From Candidatus Saccharicenans sp. (GTDB lineage: Bacteria > Acidobacteriota > Aminicenantia > Aminicenantales > Saccharicenantaceae): 64,000 nt of DNA. Under the pieces are notes generated by a model, which was not told the origin of the DNA, did no database searches, and saw only the letters and a list, made by a program, of their open reading frames with translations. The position numbers were made by a program, and so were the translations under genes. Positions 56,107 to 64,000 of the stretch are shown in pieces; the stretch's first letter is position 1; every line of letters begins with the position of its first letter. The DNA lies in assembly GCA_024653215.1 (NCBI GenBank), contig JANLFU010000006.1:1-64000 (forward strand). Direction: 5' to 3'.

Positions 56107-56919
56107 GTGGGTTGCTTACCCTTCAGGGGTGATATCATTTTCTGGCTCTTAAGCTCGGCCTGCTGTAAAATACAAAATGTGCTGAGGCAAAAACTATTCC
56201 CGGGACTGCTTCTGCTGGTAATTTTTGCCCTGCCTTGGCCCGGCCCACAGGGTAAGCAAGATAGGGATGAAGCCTTTTTCCAGAGGAAAAGGGAACAGAT
56301 GGTCAGGTACCAGGTCGAGAGCCGTGGCCTGAAGGACGAAAGGCTGCTCCAGGCCCTGCTGGCCGTGCCTCGCCACCTTTTTGTTCCCGAGCAATACCGC
56401 CGGGAAGCCTATGAGGACTATCCGCTGCCCATAGGCGAAGGCCAGACCATTTCCCAGCCTTACATCGTGGCCCTGATGACGGCCGCCGCCGAGGTCAAGC
56501 CCGGTGACAAGGTGCTGGAAATCGGCACGGGTTCCGGCTACCAGGCGGCCGTTCTGAATCAACTGACCGACCAGGTTTTTTCAATAGAAATCCGGGAGAC
56601 CCTGGCCGGGCGCGCCACCAGCGTTCTTCAATCATTAAATTATGCCGGGGTCAAGGTGCGCTGGGCGGATGGCTATTTCGGCTGGCCGGAAGAGGCTCCC
56701 TTTGATGCCATTCTGGTGACCTGTGCTGCCAATCATATTCCGCCCCCGCTTTTTCAACAGCTGAAGGAAGGGGGCAGGCTGGTCATACCGGTCGGCAGCA
56801 CCGTCTTTTTCCAGACACTGACCCTGGTGAGGAAAAAGGGTGGCAGGCCGGTGATCAAGCAGCTACTCGACGTCCGCTTTGTCCCGATGGTAGGCGAGAT
56901 AGAAAAAGAGAAACGCTAA
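56107..56919 (+). CDS. pcm: Exported protein-L-isoaspartate O-methyltransferase
   Basis: 270 residues. The start is GTG at 56107: a perfect GGAGGTGA (56092-56099) lies seven bases before it. The N-terminus is long and hydrophobic ([15 protein letters not shown] and [19 protein letters not shown]), so the enzyme is exported or membrane-anchored. The core is a complete [38 protein letters not shown] (S-adenosylmethionine site) and [14 protein letters not shown] repairs isoaspartyl damage in old proteins; cytoplasmic copies are common, periplasmic ones less so, and S-adenosylmethionine must be available where it acts. The last 57 bases overlap the convergent gene. Confidence 0.9.
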   Translation: MGCLPFRGDIIFWLLSSACCKIQNVLRQKLFPGLLLLVIFALPWPGPQGKQDRDEAFFQRKREQMVRYQVESRGLKDERLLQALLAVPRHLFVPEQYRREAYEDYPLPIGEGQTISQPYIVALMTAAAEVKPGDKVLEIGTGSGYQAAVLNQLTDQVFSIEIRETLAGRATSVLQSLNYAGVKVRWADGYFGWPEEAPFDAILVTCAANHIPPPLFQQLKEGGRLVIPVGSTVFFQTLTLVRKKGGRPVIKQLLDVRFVPMVGEIEKEKR

Positions 56920-59307
56920 CAGGTAGCAACCGGCCGAAGAGACAAATACCGACCTGTATCCTAAGAGCTGGGCCTGGACCAGGCCCCAGACCGAGGCCAG
57001 CAGGCTGAAGAAAGCATTGGCCGCAAAGGCAAAGGGTATCATCAACGGCGACCGGGACTGGAAATGGCCGAGTCCGGCCGGGAAAGGAATCCCCAGGCAG
57101 AACCCGAGCGGAAATACCAGCAGGAAGCAGAGAAGCAGGCGCCAGGCCAGGCCGAGCCCGAGAAAAAAATCTGCTGAAAGTTGCAGGAGGACAGTTGCCA
57201 GCATGATGACCAGGAGGCAGAGAAGCGGCCAGTAAACCAATCCGGCCTGGCCGATTTTCCGGCGCAGGCTGGCCAGGCTCAGGCTGCCGGCTCCCGAAGC
57301 GCCTAACAGGAAAAACAGGACCGCGCTGAGAGAATAGGTTGGGTGTCCGATTAGCAGTATGAATTTATGGAAAAGGGTGATTTCCACCAGCATGTAACCG
57401 GCCCCGAGGCTGGCGAAATAGAAAAAGGCCAGGCCCTTGCCGGCGACCTGAGGAAGCAGGTGGCGGGCCGACCCCAGAAGCGGAAGGACAATGACGAGCA
57501 GGCCTATGGCCAGCGATTGGATCAGGAGAAAGACCAGCAGGTACTTGCCGAGGAACAGGGGATAGGCCTTCCGGTTGAAAAATTTCCTGATCTCCGGCCA
57601 GCGCTTCCACTCCATAAAATCGCGGAAGAAAGGCCGGTTGTCATCCGGCGGTCTGACGTCGAAAATATAGTTGCTGTACAGGGCCTGTCGTTTTTCCCGG
57701 TCAAAAAGCCACCCGGCCAGTTCTTCCCAGGCGCGACGGTCAGTCTGAATAGAAGGCCTCGAATCCACCCTGATTTCCTGGCCGGGAATTATCAGGTCGT
57801 ATAGGCGGTCGTCGGCAAATTTCTTCAGCCGGCTGATTTCTTCCTGCGTAAACGCCTGCTTCTTAATAAGGTAGGTTATGGTTTCGACAGTTCTCAGAAA
57901 GACGATATGTCTTTCGGGCCTGAGGCCGCGCCTTTCCAGTCCTTCCACCCACAGGGCCAGGAAGCGCAGTTCCTGGCGGGGCGGGGGCAAAAAGTAGAAA
58001 AGAGCCGTGACCAGGCCACGCGGGCTCAGGAGCTCGTAGATCAGGTCGACGGCTTCGGCTGTCATCAAGTAATCTTCTCCGGGCCCGAAAAATCCCGTGC
58101 TGTAACTTCCGGGAAGGTCCGGCAGGGGATAAACTAACAGGTCAAATTCTTCCCGCCTTTTTCTTTCGTAGCTCAACCCGGCCCGGGGCTCAATGGTTCT
58201 GAGGTGGATGGTGGTATTGGCTTGCCCGGTACCGAGCAGCTGTCCAATCCGGCTCTTATGCACCTCGCTGAGCTGGTGGTTCTCCATAAAGATGGTAATG
58301 AGCGAGGCTTCCGCTTTCAGGCTTAAGAGCAGTTCCAGGTCGCCGGCAGGATTAAGTAACAGGAACCGGCCACCCCGATTGAGGTCAAAAACCGGCCAGA
58401 GCGGCAGGTAATCCAGGAAAGCCGGTTGACCTTCGGGCTCAGCCTTGTCATTCAGGGCATAAATTCTTTCAGCGTCTAAGGACAGCCCGGTCTGCTCCGG
58501 AAGCGGGCCGTTGTAATTCAGGCTGAGGCCCGGTGCATAGCGGACGGCCGGCGACTCGAACAGGTCCAGCCGCGTTTTCTCGTCCCAGCGCGTGGCGGTC
58601 AGGGCGGCCCCCTTTTGCTTCAGGAAAAAAGCAAGTGATTTGTAGTCCGAAATACGGAAACAGAGCCCTCTTCCGGACAGAAGCACCGCGGATACGATCA
58701 GCGCGGTTCCCAGGATCTGCCTGACCTTTCCGGAACGGGCGAGGCCAGACCAGGGTATAAAAAACCAGGAGGCTGCCAGCGGCAGAAGAACCAACAGCCA
58801 GATGGCCCCGCGGTCTCCGGCCAGCCTGAAACTCAAGGAAGATAAGACTATCCCGGTAGCGGCACCGGTCAGGTCGGCAAAATAAACTCTATGGACCACC
58901 TCGGCCAGCCTGGTCAGAGCCAGGGAAATGGTCAACCCACCCAGCAGAAAAGGTACACTCAGGATCAGGTAGTGAAGGGGCAGGATAACCAGCCTGGCCT
59001 GGTCCCAGAGGAGTTCTAAGGGATTGAAGGGCAGCCGGTTCACCAGGAAAAAAACCAGCGGAACCGCCAGGCCCGAACCGAGGGTCAGGAAGGCCAGGGC
59101 TTCCGCTCTCCCCAGGAACTTTCTGAGAGGTCCGGAAAATAGAAACAGGGAGCCGGCACCAAACCCCAGAAAGGCAAGGCTGACTACCAGGAAAGCATAA
59201 TGGTAGCCCTGGGAGATGGAAAAGAACCTGGTCAGGATGAGCTCCAGGGCGAGAATCTGGGCAGAAACCAGAGCCACACCCGCGAGGATTCTTGGTCTTT
59301 CCGGCAT
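56863..59307 (-). CDS. Spermidine-synthase-like multi-pass membrane protein with a degraded SAM-binding motif
   Basis: 814 residues. About seven or eight membrane segments in the N-terminal 220 residues and a further seven in the last 200 flank a soluble domain (about 220-590). This architecture is that of large membrane-bound spermidine-synthase-like proteins. The soluble domain keeps the overall outline ([41 protein letters not shown]), but the glycine-rich S-adenosylmethionine loop (GxGxG) reads [15 protein letters not shown]. Methyl or aminopropyl transfer is therefore doubtful. Such proteins are common in Acidobacteriota-like genomes, with unknown roles. The last 57 bases overlap the end of pcm, tail to tail. 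Confidence 0.75.
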   Translation of the reverse strand: MPERPRILAGVALVSAQILALELILTRFFSISQGYHYAFLVVSLAFLGFGAGSLFLFSGPLRKFLGRAEALAFLTLGSGLAVPLVFFLVNRLPFNPLELLWDQARLVILPLHYLILSVPFLLGGLTISLALTRLAEVVHRVYFADLTGAATGIVLSSLSFRLAGDRGAIWLLVLLPLAASWFFIPWSGLARSGKVRQILGTALIVSAVLLSGRGLCFRISDYKSLAFFLKQKGAALTATRWDEKTRLDLFESPAVRYAPGLSLNYNGPLPEQTGLSLDAERIYALNDKAEPEGQPAFLDYLPLWPVFDLNRGGRFLLLNPAGDLELLLSLKAEASLITIFMENHQLSEVHKSRIGQLLGTGQANTTIHLRTIEPRAGLSYERKRREEFDLLVYPLPDLPGSYSTGFFGPGEDYLMTAEAVDLIYELLSPRGLVTALFYFLPPPRQELRFLALWVEGLERRGLRPERHIVFLRTVETITYLIKKQAFTQEEISRLKKFADDRLYDLIIPGQEIRVDSRPSIQTDRRAWEELAGWLFDREKRQALYSNYIFDVRPPDDNRPFFRDFMEWKRWPEIRKFFNRKAYPLFLGKYLLVFLLIQSLAIGLLVIVLPLLGSARHLLPQVAGKGLAFFYFASLGAGYMLVEITLFHKFILLIGHPTYSLSAVLFFLLGASGAGSLSLASLRRKIGQAGLVYWPLLCLLVIMLATVLLQLSADFFLGLGLAWRLLLCFLLVFPLGFCLGIPFPAGLGHFQSRSPLMIPFAFAANAFFSLLASVWGLVQAQLLGYRSVFVSSAGCYLLAFLFFYLAYHRDKADVE

Positions 59308-59606
59308 GATTTAATTCAAGGTTATGATATTCAAAAAGTCCAGTCAATGAAATCGATGCCGGCCTGGGCCTGTTGTGGCCCGGGATTCTTACCAATAAAC
59401 ATTGAATAAGTTTGGGTCTCTGTCCTGAAGCTTGCCGTGCGGTTAATAGTCTGGAAATGACTAGAGGGGCGGTTGCCATCACCGTAAATTCCGCCGAGCC
59501 AGGCGGGGGGCGGGTTCTGCGAAGGATGGGTGGCGGGAGAGCGATTAATTGAAATAAGTTCTTTCTTGTGATATTTTCTTTTTAATAATTGGTAGAAAAA
59601 GCTTCG

Positions 59607-61004
59607 ATGATCAGGTTTGGCACTTCTGGCTGGCGGGCGGTGATGGGAGAAGAATTTACCTTCTCCAATGTCCGCCGGGTGGTTCAGGCCATCGTGAACT
59701 TCCTCCGGGCGCAGTACCCGGAGAAGGAACTGTCGCTGGCCATCGGTTATGATACCCGCTTCCTGTCAGAAAGGTTCGCCGAAGAGGCGGCTGCGCTTCT
59801 TTCCAAAAACAGGTTCCAGGTCTACCTGGCCGACCGCGATTGCCCGTCGCAGGCCCTGGCCTACCAGATCATCCGCGGTGGACATGCCGGGGGGATAAAT
59901 TTCACCGCCTCCTTCAATCCGCCTGAGTTCAATGGCTTGAAGTTTAACGTGGCCAGCGGGGCCCCGGCCCTTCCGGAGATAACCGACCAGATTGAGAAGG
60001 AAGTGGAGAAGATCAGCCCGGAAACGGTGGCTCCTCATTATTACCCGGACCGTTCTTATATTCACCGGGTTGACCTGCAGAAGGACTACCTGGAATTCCT
60101 GCAAAACAAGGTTGACTTTGCGGCCATCAAGAAATCGGAAATCAGGATCGGCATCGACCTGCTGTTCGGCACCAGCCGGGAATACCTGGATGAAATCCTG
60201 GAAGAAAATGGCGTTCCGATCGAGGTCATTCACGGCTACATAGATCCGTACTTCGGGGGCATTTCCCCTTCCTGCACCGAGACCAACCTGGCCGAGCTGA
60301 AGCGGCTGGTCAGGGAAAGGGATTGCGCCCTCGGCCTGGCCACCGATGCCGACGGAGACCGCTTCGGCGTGGTGAACGAGAAAGGCCAGGTGGTCATCCC
60401 GAATTATATCCTGGCCCTGATCCTGGAGTACCTGCTGGCGGTGAAGGGCTGGCGCGGGGGAGTGGCCAGGTCGGTGACCACCACCCACCTGATCGACCGG
60501 ATTGCCAGGCATTACGACGTGCCGCTTTACCGCACCCCGGTCGGTTTCAAGTACATGGCCGACCTGTTTCTCCAGAACAAGATCATCTTCGGCGGAGAGG
60601 AGAGTGCCTGCCTGGCTGTCCGCGACCACCTGCCCGAAAAGGATGGAATTTTCGCCGGCCTGCTGGTGGCCGAGATGGTGGCCGTCTGCGGTTTGAGCCT
60701 GTCCCAGCTTCTGCAGCAGCTATTCAAGAAATACGGCCTGATGGTCGGGGTCCAGCAGAACATTAAACTGACCCCGGACAAGGCCAGGAAACTCGAAGCG
60801 CTGATAAAAAATCCGCCCGGCCGCCTGGGAAAAAGGGTGGTTCAATCGGTGGAAACCATGGATGGTCTGAAGCTTGATTTCGATGATGACCGCTGGTTGA
60901 TTCTCAGGTTTTCCGGAACCGAGCCGCTCATCAGGTGCTACGCCGAGGCCGGAGACGAGAAAGAAGCCCGGGCCCTGCTGCGGGCCGGGCTGGAGCTCCT
61001 GTGA
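59607..61004 (+). CDS. Phosphoglucomutase/phosphomannomutase family protein
   Basis: 465 residues from the ATG at 59607; an upstream in-frame TTG at 59589 is less likely. The four domain landmarks of alpha-D-phosphohexomutases are present: FGTSGWRAVMGEEF at the start, the phosphoserine loop INFTASFNPPEFNG with Ser102, the metal loop ATDADGDRFG (near residue 240), IFGGEESACL and the phosphate-binding RFSGTEPLIRCYAE. The phosphoserine loop is TASFNP in place of the usual TASHNP, so the neighbouring His is Phe103. The enzyme would convert glucose or mannose 1- and 6-phosphates. Its stop overlaps the next start in TGATG. Which sugar it uses is not clear from the sequence. Confidence 0.88.
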   Translation: MIRFGTSGWRAVMGEEFTFSNVRRVVQAIVNFLRAQYPEKELSLAIGYDTRFLSERFAEEAAALLSKNRFQVYLADRDCPSQALAYQIIRGGHAGGINFTASFNPPEFNGLKFNVASGAPALPEITDQIEKEVEKISPETVAPHYYPDRSYIHRVDLQKDYLEFLQNKVDFAAIKKSEIRIGIDLLFGTSREYLDEILEENGVPIEVIHGYIDPYFGGISPSCTETNLAELKRLVRERDCALGLATDADGDRFGVVNEKGQVVIPNYILALILEYLLAVKGWRGGVARSVTTTHLIDRIARHYDVPLYRTPVGFKYMADLFLQNKIIFGGEESACLAVRDHLPEKDGIFAGLLVAEMVAVCGLSLSQLLQQLFKKYGLMVGVQQNIKLTPDKARKLEALIKNPPGRLGKRVVQSVETMDGLKLDFDDDRWLILRFSGTEPLIRCYAEAGDEKEARALLRAGLELL

Positions 61005-61315
61005 TGGAAAGGACAAGGACGGGTCGACAGCCGTCGGCCAGGAAAAAGTTTTTCTACCTGCTGGTTACCATATTCCTCCTGGCCACCCTGTTTACCACCT
61101 TTTTCGGGAAAAAGGGTTTTCTCGACATCCAGAAGTCCAAGAAAAGATACCAGGAACTCCAGGCCCAGATTCAGGACCTGACGGCCCGCAAGGAAAAACT
61201 GGAGGCCGAAATCCGGGAACTGGAAAAGAACCCGGCCGCCCTGGAGAAAGAAGCCCGGGAAAAACTCTGGCTGATCAAGCCGGACGAGAAAGTCATCGTC
61301 AGGGAAAAAAAGTAA
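61004..61315 (+). CDS. FtsB/DivIC-like septum formation initiator protein
   Basis: 103 residues from the ATG at 61004, which shares its A with the preceding stop. Cytoplasmic basic tail 1-17, one membrane segment at about 20-36 (FFYLLVTIFLLATLFTTFF, in parts) and then a periplasmic coiled coil (YQELQAQIQDLTARKEKLEAEI, in parts) ending in the conserved LEKEAREKLWLIKPDEKVI. That final motif is the FtsB/DivIC signature. It would bind FtsL and FtsQ at the division site. The frame continues upstream of this ATG only in the shadow of the phosphomutase gene. In other bacteria ftsB lies beside eno, so the setting is different. Confidence 0.85.
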   Translation: MERTRTGRQPSARKKFFYLLVTIFLLATLFTTFFGKKGFLDIQKSKKRYQELQAQIQDLTARKEKLEAEIRELEKNPAALEKEAREKLWLIKPDEKVIVREKK

Positions 61316-61353
61316 TCAACTACCTTTCTTCGCCTGTCGACCCCAGGTTATTT

Positions 61354-63066
61354 TCAGTACACCCAGAAAGGCATCAGGGCCCAGACCCTGGCCCGGGAAA
61401 AAACCTCAATGGTTTTCCGGGCCCGGGACAGCAGCTCTATTGTTGAGCGGGCCTGGACCAGTTCCGTTTTTCTGCCCAGGATGAGATCCCACAGGCTGCG
61501 CTTGACCGGCCAGACCACGAGGCGCAGTTCTGTTTCCGGGGGAATTCCGGCCAGCTCCCGGGCCGCCTCCATGGCCTGGAACAGGCCGCCCAGGTCGTCG
61601 ACCAGTTTTAAGTCCCTGGCCTGGCGTCCGGTCCAGACCCGGCCCCGGCCCAGGCGCTCGACTTCTTCCAGGGGCAGGTTGCGGGCGGTGGCCACCCGCT
61701 CCAGGAATTGTTCATAAATGTAACCTATTTCTTCCCTCAGAATTTTCCTTTCTTCTGGAGTGAAGCCACGGTAGGGAGAAAAGGCGTCGGCGTTTTTCCC
61801 GATGACCAGCCTGTCAGCGGTAAGCCCCAGCTTTTCCATCAGGCCGGCAAAACTGAACTTGCCGGCTATTACCCCGATGGACCCGGTCAGGGTCTGGGGC
61901 TGGGCGATGATCCGGTGCCCGCCGAGAGAGAGCCAGTATCCCCCTGAACCGGCCAGGCCTGACATGGAGATAACAACCGGCTTTTCAGCCCGGGCCTTGA
62001 CCAGCTCGTGCCAGATGATGTCGGAACCGACGGCCGACCCGCCCGGGCTGTCCACCCTGACGATGATGGCCTCGATGGACTTATCCTTGACCGCGGCCCT
62101 CAACCAGCGGCTGAAGGTCTCGCTGCCCAGGACCACCTGTTCGGCCGAGCCGCTGAGAATGGTTCCGCCGGCAAAGATCAGGGCAACTTTCTTCCCCAGG
62201 TTCAAGCCCAGCCCCTCGGGCCTGACGCTGGCGTATTTTTCGTTGGTGATGCGGGTTAGCTCCCGGTATTTTTCCAGGTTGCTTTTCTGGAAAAGCTGGT
62301 CTTCGTAGGCCAGCTCGTCCACCAGGCCGCTGGCCACGGCTTCTCTTCCTTTGAAGTAGCCCTTGTCAATCAGCTGCCGCATCTCCTCGGGAGTCTTATG
62401 CCTGGCCGCGGCGATTTCCTTCAGGTAATAGTTGAAAATGTCTTCATATATTGAGAGCAGCATTTCCCGGTGAGCCGGGGTGAAACCAGATTCTGTAAAC
62501 TGGTTGTAGGCGGTCTTGTATTCTTCGATGTGCTCGAACTCGGCCTTTATGCCCAGGCGGTCCAGCGTTCCCTTGAAGAAGGGGACATAGGCCGCCAGGC
62601 CATTTATTCCCAGCCAGCCCAGGGGATGCAGGACGATGCGGTCGCAGGCAGTGGCCAGGTAATATTCCTTGTCGGCTTCCGGCGATTCCTCAAAGTAAGC
62701 AATGACCGGCTTGCCCGATTCCCGGAAAGCCAGGACCGACTGCCGCAGTTCTTCTATCTTGGCCCAGTCGGCCTCCAGCATCCCGAATTTTATGACCACG
62801 GCCTTGATCCTGGAATCCCTGGCCGCCTTGCGCAGGTTCATCCAGGTGTCATAGAGAGAAACAGTTGTTTCCGGAAAGAATTCCAGGAAGGGGATGGAAG
62901 GGGAATAGTCTTCGAGCTGGCCTTCCAGTTTTATTTCCAGGTATGAATTGCCGGCCACGGCCGCTTCTTTGGGCCCGATTTTATAAAAGAAATAGGACAG
63001 GCCGAGGGCGATAATTAATATAAAAAAGAAAACAATCAGCAGTATCCAGAGTACTCGTTTTTTCAT
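61354..63066 (-). CDS. sppA: Signal peptide peptidase SppA, 67 kDa (long) type
   Basis: 570 residues. An N-terminal membrane anchor (6-28) is followed by two tandem S49 domains. The N-terminal one has EHIEEYKTAYNQF with the catalytic Lys, as in E. coli SppA. The C-terminal one holds VDSPGGSAVGSD and SMSGLAGSGGYWLSLGG with the nucleophilic Ser. TGSIGVIAGKF and FTPEERKIL are further family features. SppA degrades leftover signal peptides in the membrane. The gene is convergent with the FtsB-like gene and divergent from the last gene. GCAGGAGG precedes the ATG. Confidence 0.95.
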   Translation of the reverse strand: MKKRVLWILLIVFFFILIIALGLSYFFYKIGPKEAAVAGNSYLEIKLEGQLEDYSPSIPFLEFFPETTVSLYDTWMNLRKAARDSRIKAVVIKFGMLEADWAKIEELRQSVLAFRESGKPVIAYFEESPEADKEYYLATACDRIVLHPLGWLGINGLAAYVPFFKGTLDRLGIKAEFEHIEEYKTAYNQFTESGFTPAHREMLLSIYEDIFNYYLKEIAAARHKTPEEMRQLIDKGYFKGREAVASGLVDELAYEDQLFQKSNLEKYRELTRITNEKYASVRPEGLGLNLGKKVALIFAGGTILSGSAEQVVLGSETFSRWLRAAVKDKSIEAIIVRVDSPGGSAVGSDIIWHELVKARAEKPVVISMSGLAGSGGYWLSLGGHRIIAQPQTLTGSIGVIAGKFSFAGLMEKLGLTADRLVIGKNADAFSPYRGFTPEERKILREEIGYIYEQFLERVATARNLPLEEVERLGRGRVWTGRQARDLKLVDDLGGLFQAMEAARELAGIPPETELRLVVWPVKRSLWDLILGRKTELVQARSTIELLSRARKTIEVFSRARVWALMPFWVY

Positions 63067-63124
63067 TTGGCCTCCTGCCAGGCTATTTTACTTCAGGAGC
63101 TCCCTGAAATAAAAGCCGGCCAAT

Positions 63125-63153
63125 TTGACAAAGCAACCCGGTTGAATCAAAAT
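63125..63153 (+). promoter_or_regulatory. Promoter candidate for the right-edge gene
   Basis: TTGACA (63125-63130), 17 bases, CAAAAT (63148-63153), 22 bases before the ATG at 63176. It lies in the 109-bp divergent gap with sppA. The -35 region reads TTGACAAAG, as in the iclR and porin promoters. Confidence 0.45.
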
Positions 63154-63175
63154 AGCCTGAAATCTGGTTGCTCCG

Positions 63176-64000
63176 ATGAAAAAAAAGGTGTCAATTTTCT
63201 GGCTGGCCTGCTGCCTGCTGTGGGCGGTGGTCAGCCAGCTCTCAGGAGCTTCCGACCCCAGGCTATCCGTTTTAATTTCTCCGACCCGGCTGAGCCCGGA
63301 GTCTGGTTTCCGCCTGCTGGTCGTGGCGGAGGAAGACCCCGTGGCTGGCCAGCTGGAGATTGTCTTTCGCCGGGAAAGCGGAGAGAAACTGAAGCTCGGA
63401 CTTAAAAAAAAGGGAGGAGGTCCGCCCTTCTGGTCCTGGTGGGAGGGTCGGATTGGAGAACCGGGGCTTTACCGGCTCGAAGTGCTTCTGGGCCGGAAAA
63501 TGGTCGAATCAAAGGTTCTGAAAGTGACGTCCGGTCGGCCAGCTCTACCGGAAACGAACGTTTTCTGGAAAGCTGAAAAGGACTGGGACCTGACTCAGGA
63601 GAACCTGTTTTCCGCCTGGCTGGAAGCCCTGTTCCTGGAGGCCAGCGAAAAGGATTCCTGGCCCGACCTGAATTCCGTTCTCAACCGACCGGACCACAAC
63701 TTTCTGTATGGCCATCTCGGCCAGAACGAGGACGGCCAGCTTAAACTTAAGCCGGACTGTGCCGACAATCCGTTTTTTCTCCGGGCTTACTTTGCCTGGA
63801 AGATGCGGCTTCCCTTTGGCTTCCATGAGTGTTCGCGCGGGTCGCTGGCCGCGCCCCCGGCCCCCGGTCGCTGGTTTAACAACGAGCTCCCGGCCGGCAC
63901 CGGGAATGAGATTCAAAAATTTGCCCGGATGATGCGGCAGGTGATGAACGCGGTTCACTCCGGAACAGGCCGGGTGGCTCTCTCTGAAGACAACTCCGAT
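63176..64000 (+). CDS. Secreted protein of unknown function (runs off the right edge)
   Basis: At least 275 residues; the frame is open to the last base. Signal peptide about 1-26 (WLACCLLWAVVSQLSGAS). Residues 30-120 look like a beta-sandwich (LSVLISPTRLSPESGFRLLV, in parts). From about 130 the chain is helical and then carries KPDCADNPFFLRAYFAWKMR and LPFGFHECSRG. A Cys-Ala-Asp followed by an aromatic helix recalls papain-fold (transglutaminase or NlpC-like) enzymes, in which such a Cys is the nucleophile, but I cannot confirm this because the His and Asp partners would lie later. No family is assigned. The start has no strong ribosome site. Confidence 0.7.
   Translation, partial: MKKKVSIFWLACCLLWAVVSQLSGASDPRLSVLISPTRLSPESGFRLLVVAEEDPVAGQLEIVFRRESGEKLKLGLKKKGGGPPFWSWWEGRIGEPGLYRLEVLLGRKMVESKVLKVTSGRPALPETNVFWKAEKDWDLTQENLFSAWLEALFLEASEKDSWPDLNSVLNRPDHNFLYGHLGQNEDGQLKLKPDCADNPFFLRAYFAWKMRLPFGFHECSRGSLAAPPAPGRWFNNELPAGTGNEIQKFARMMRQVMNAVHSGTGRVALSEDNSD

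Overview
The window reads as part of a chromosome of a Gram-negative (diderm) heterotroph. It holds an Omp85 protein with a TamB-like partner, a PilMNOPQ secretin operon, a FadL-type porin, a TonB-dependent receptor, several signal-peptide lipoproteins and secreted hydrolases. The GC-rich housekeeping genes, the many secreted amidohydrolases and carboxypeptidase, and the receptors with CarboxypepD_reg domains fit Acidobacteriota-like lineages, with Candidatus Aminicenantes as my best guess. That assignment is inference from gene content, because no rRNA is present.

Layout. 1-3056 (-): a GH2 beta-galactosidase cut by the left edge. 3417-3863 (-): a small predicted outer-membrane protein. 3967-4403: a broken 3' copy of a nucleotidyltransferase gene whose intact parent lies at 20867-21805. 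The two copies share 431 bp with one mismatch, in the same orientation. Between them lies 16.5 kb of visibly more AT-rich DNA: a polyferredoxin membrane protein, an M14 carboxypeptidase lipoprotein, an orphan PAS protein, a TonB-dependent receptor, an IclR regulator, a four-gene operon (YtcJ-type amidohydrolase, sulfatase-like/TPR protein, double amidohydrolase, degenerate amidohydrolase) and a porin-like barrel. I read this as a removable catabolic island for peptide- or amide-like substrates. It carries no recombinase, and its boundaries are the repeats.

22338-34556 (+) is a long, tightly packed run: hslV, hslU, an FN3 lipoprotein, an FAH hydrolase, a transaldolase-like aldolase, tamB-like, a seven-POTRA Omp85 protein, a SurA-like chaperone and fabD. 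It joins protein quality control to outer-membrane biogenesis. pgsA runs against it. mutS and clpB follow, with a small acidic protein gene convergent to mutS. A FadL-family porin, a tRNA-Phe with a clear promoter, a DUF465 protein and a Usg-like dehydrogenase paralogue lead into yicC-gmk-coaBC-udg-priA (44107-49714). The PriA there has lost its Walker A motif.

49747-55957 (-) is coaD-pilM-pilN-pilO-pilP-pilQ-lipoprotein, the type IV pilus alignment complex and secretin. An exported isoaspartyl methyltransferase overlaps a convergent spermidine-synthase-like membrane protein. A phosphohexomutase with an altered active-site motif, a FtsB/DivIC-like protein, SppA and an incomplete secreted protein of unknown function end the window. 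I found no CRISPR array, rRNA, insertion sequence or phage gene.
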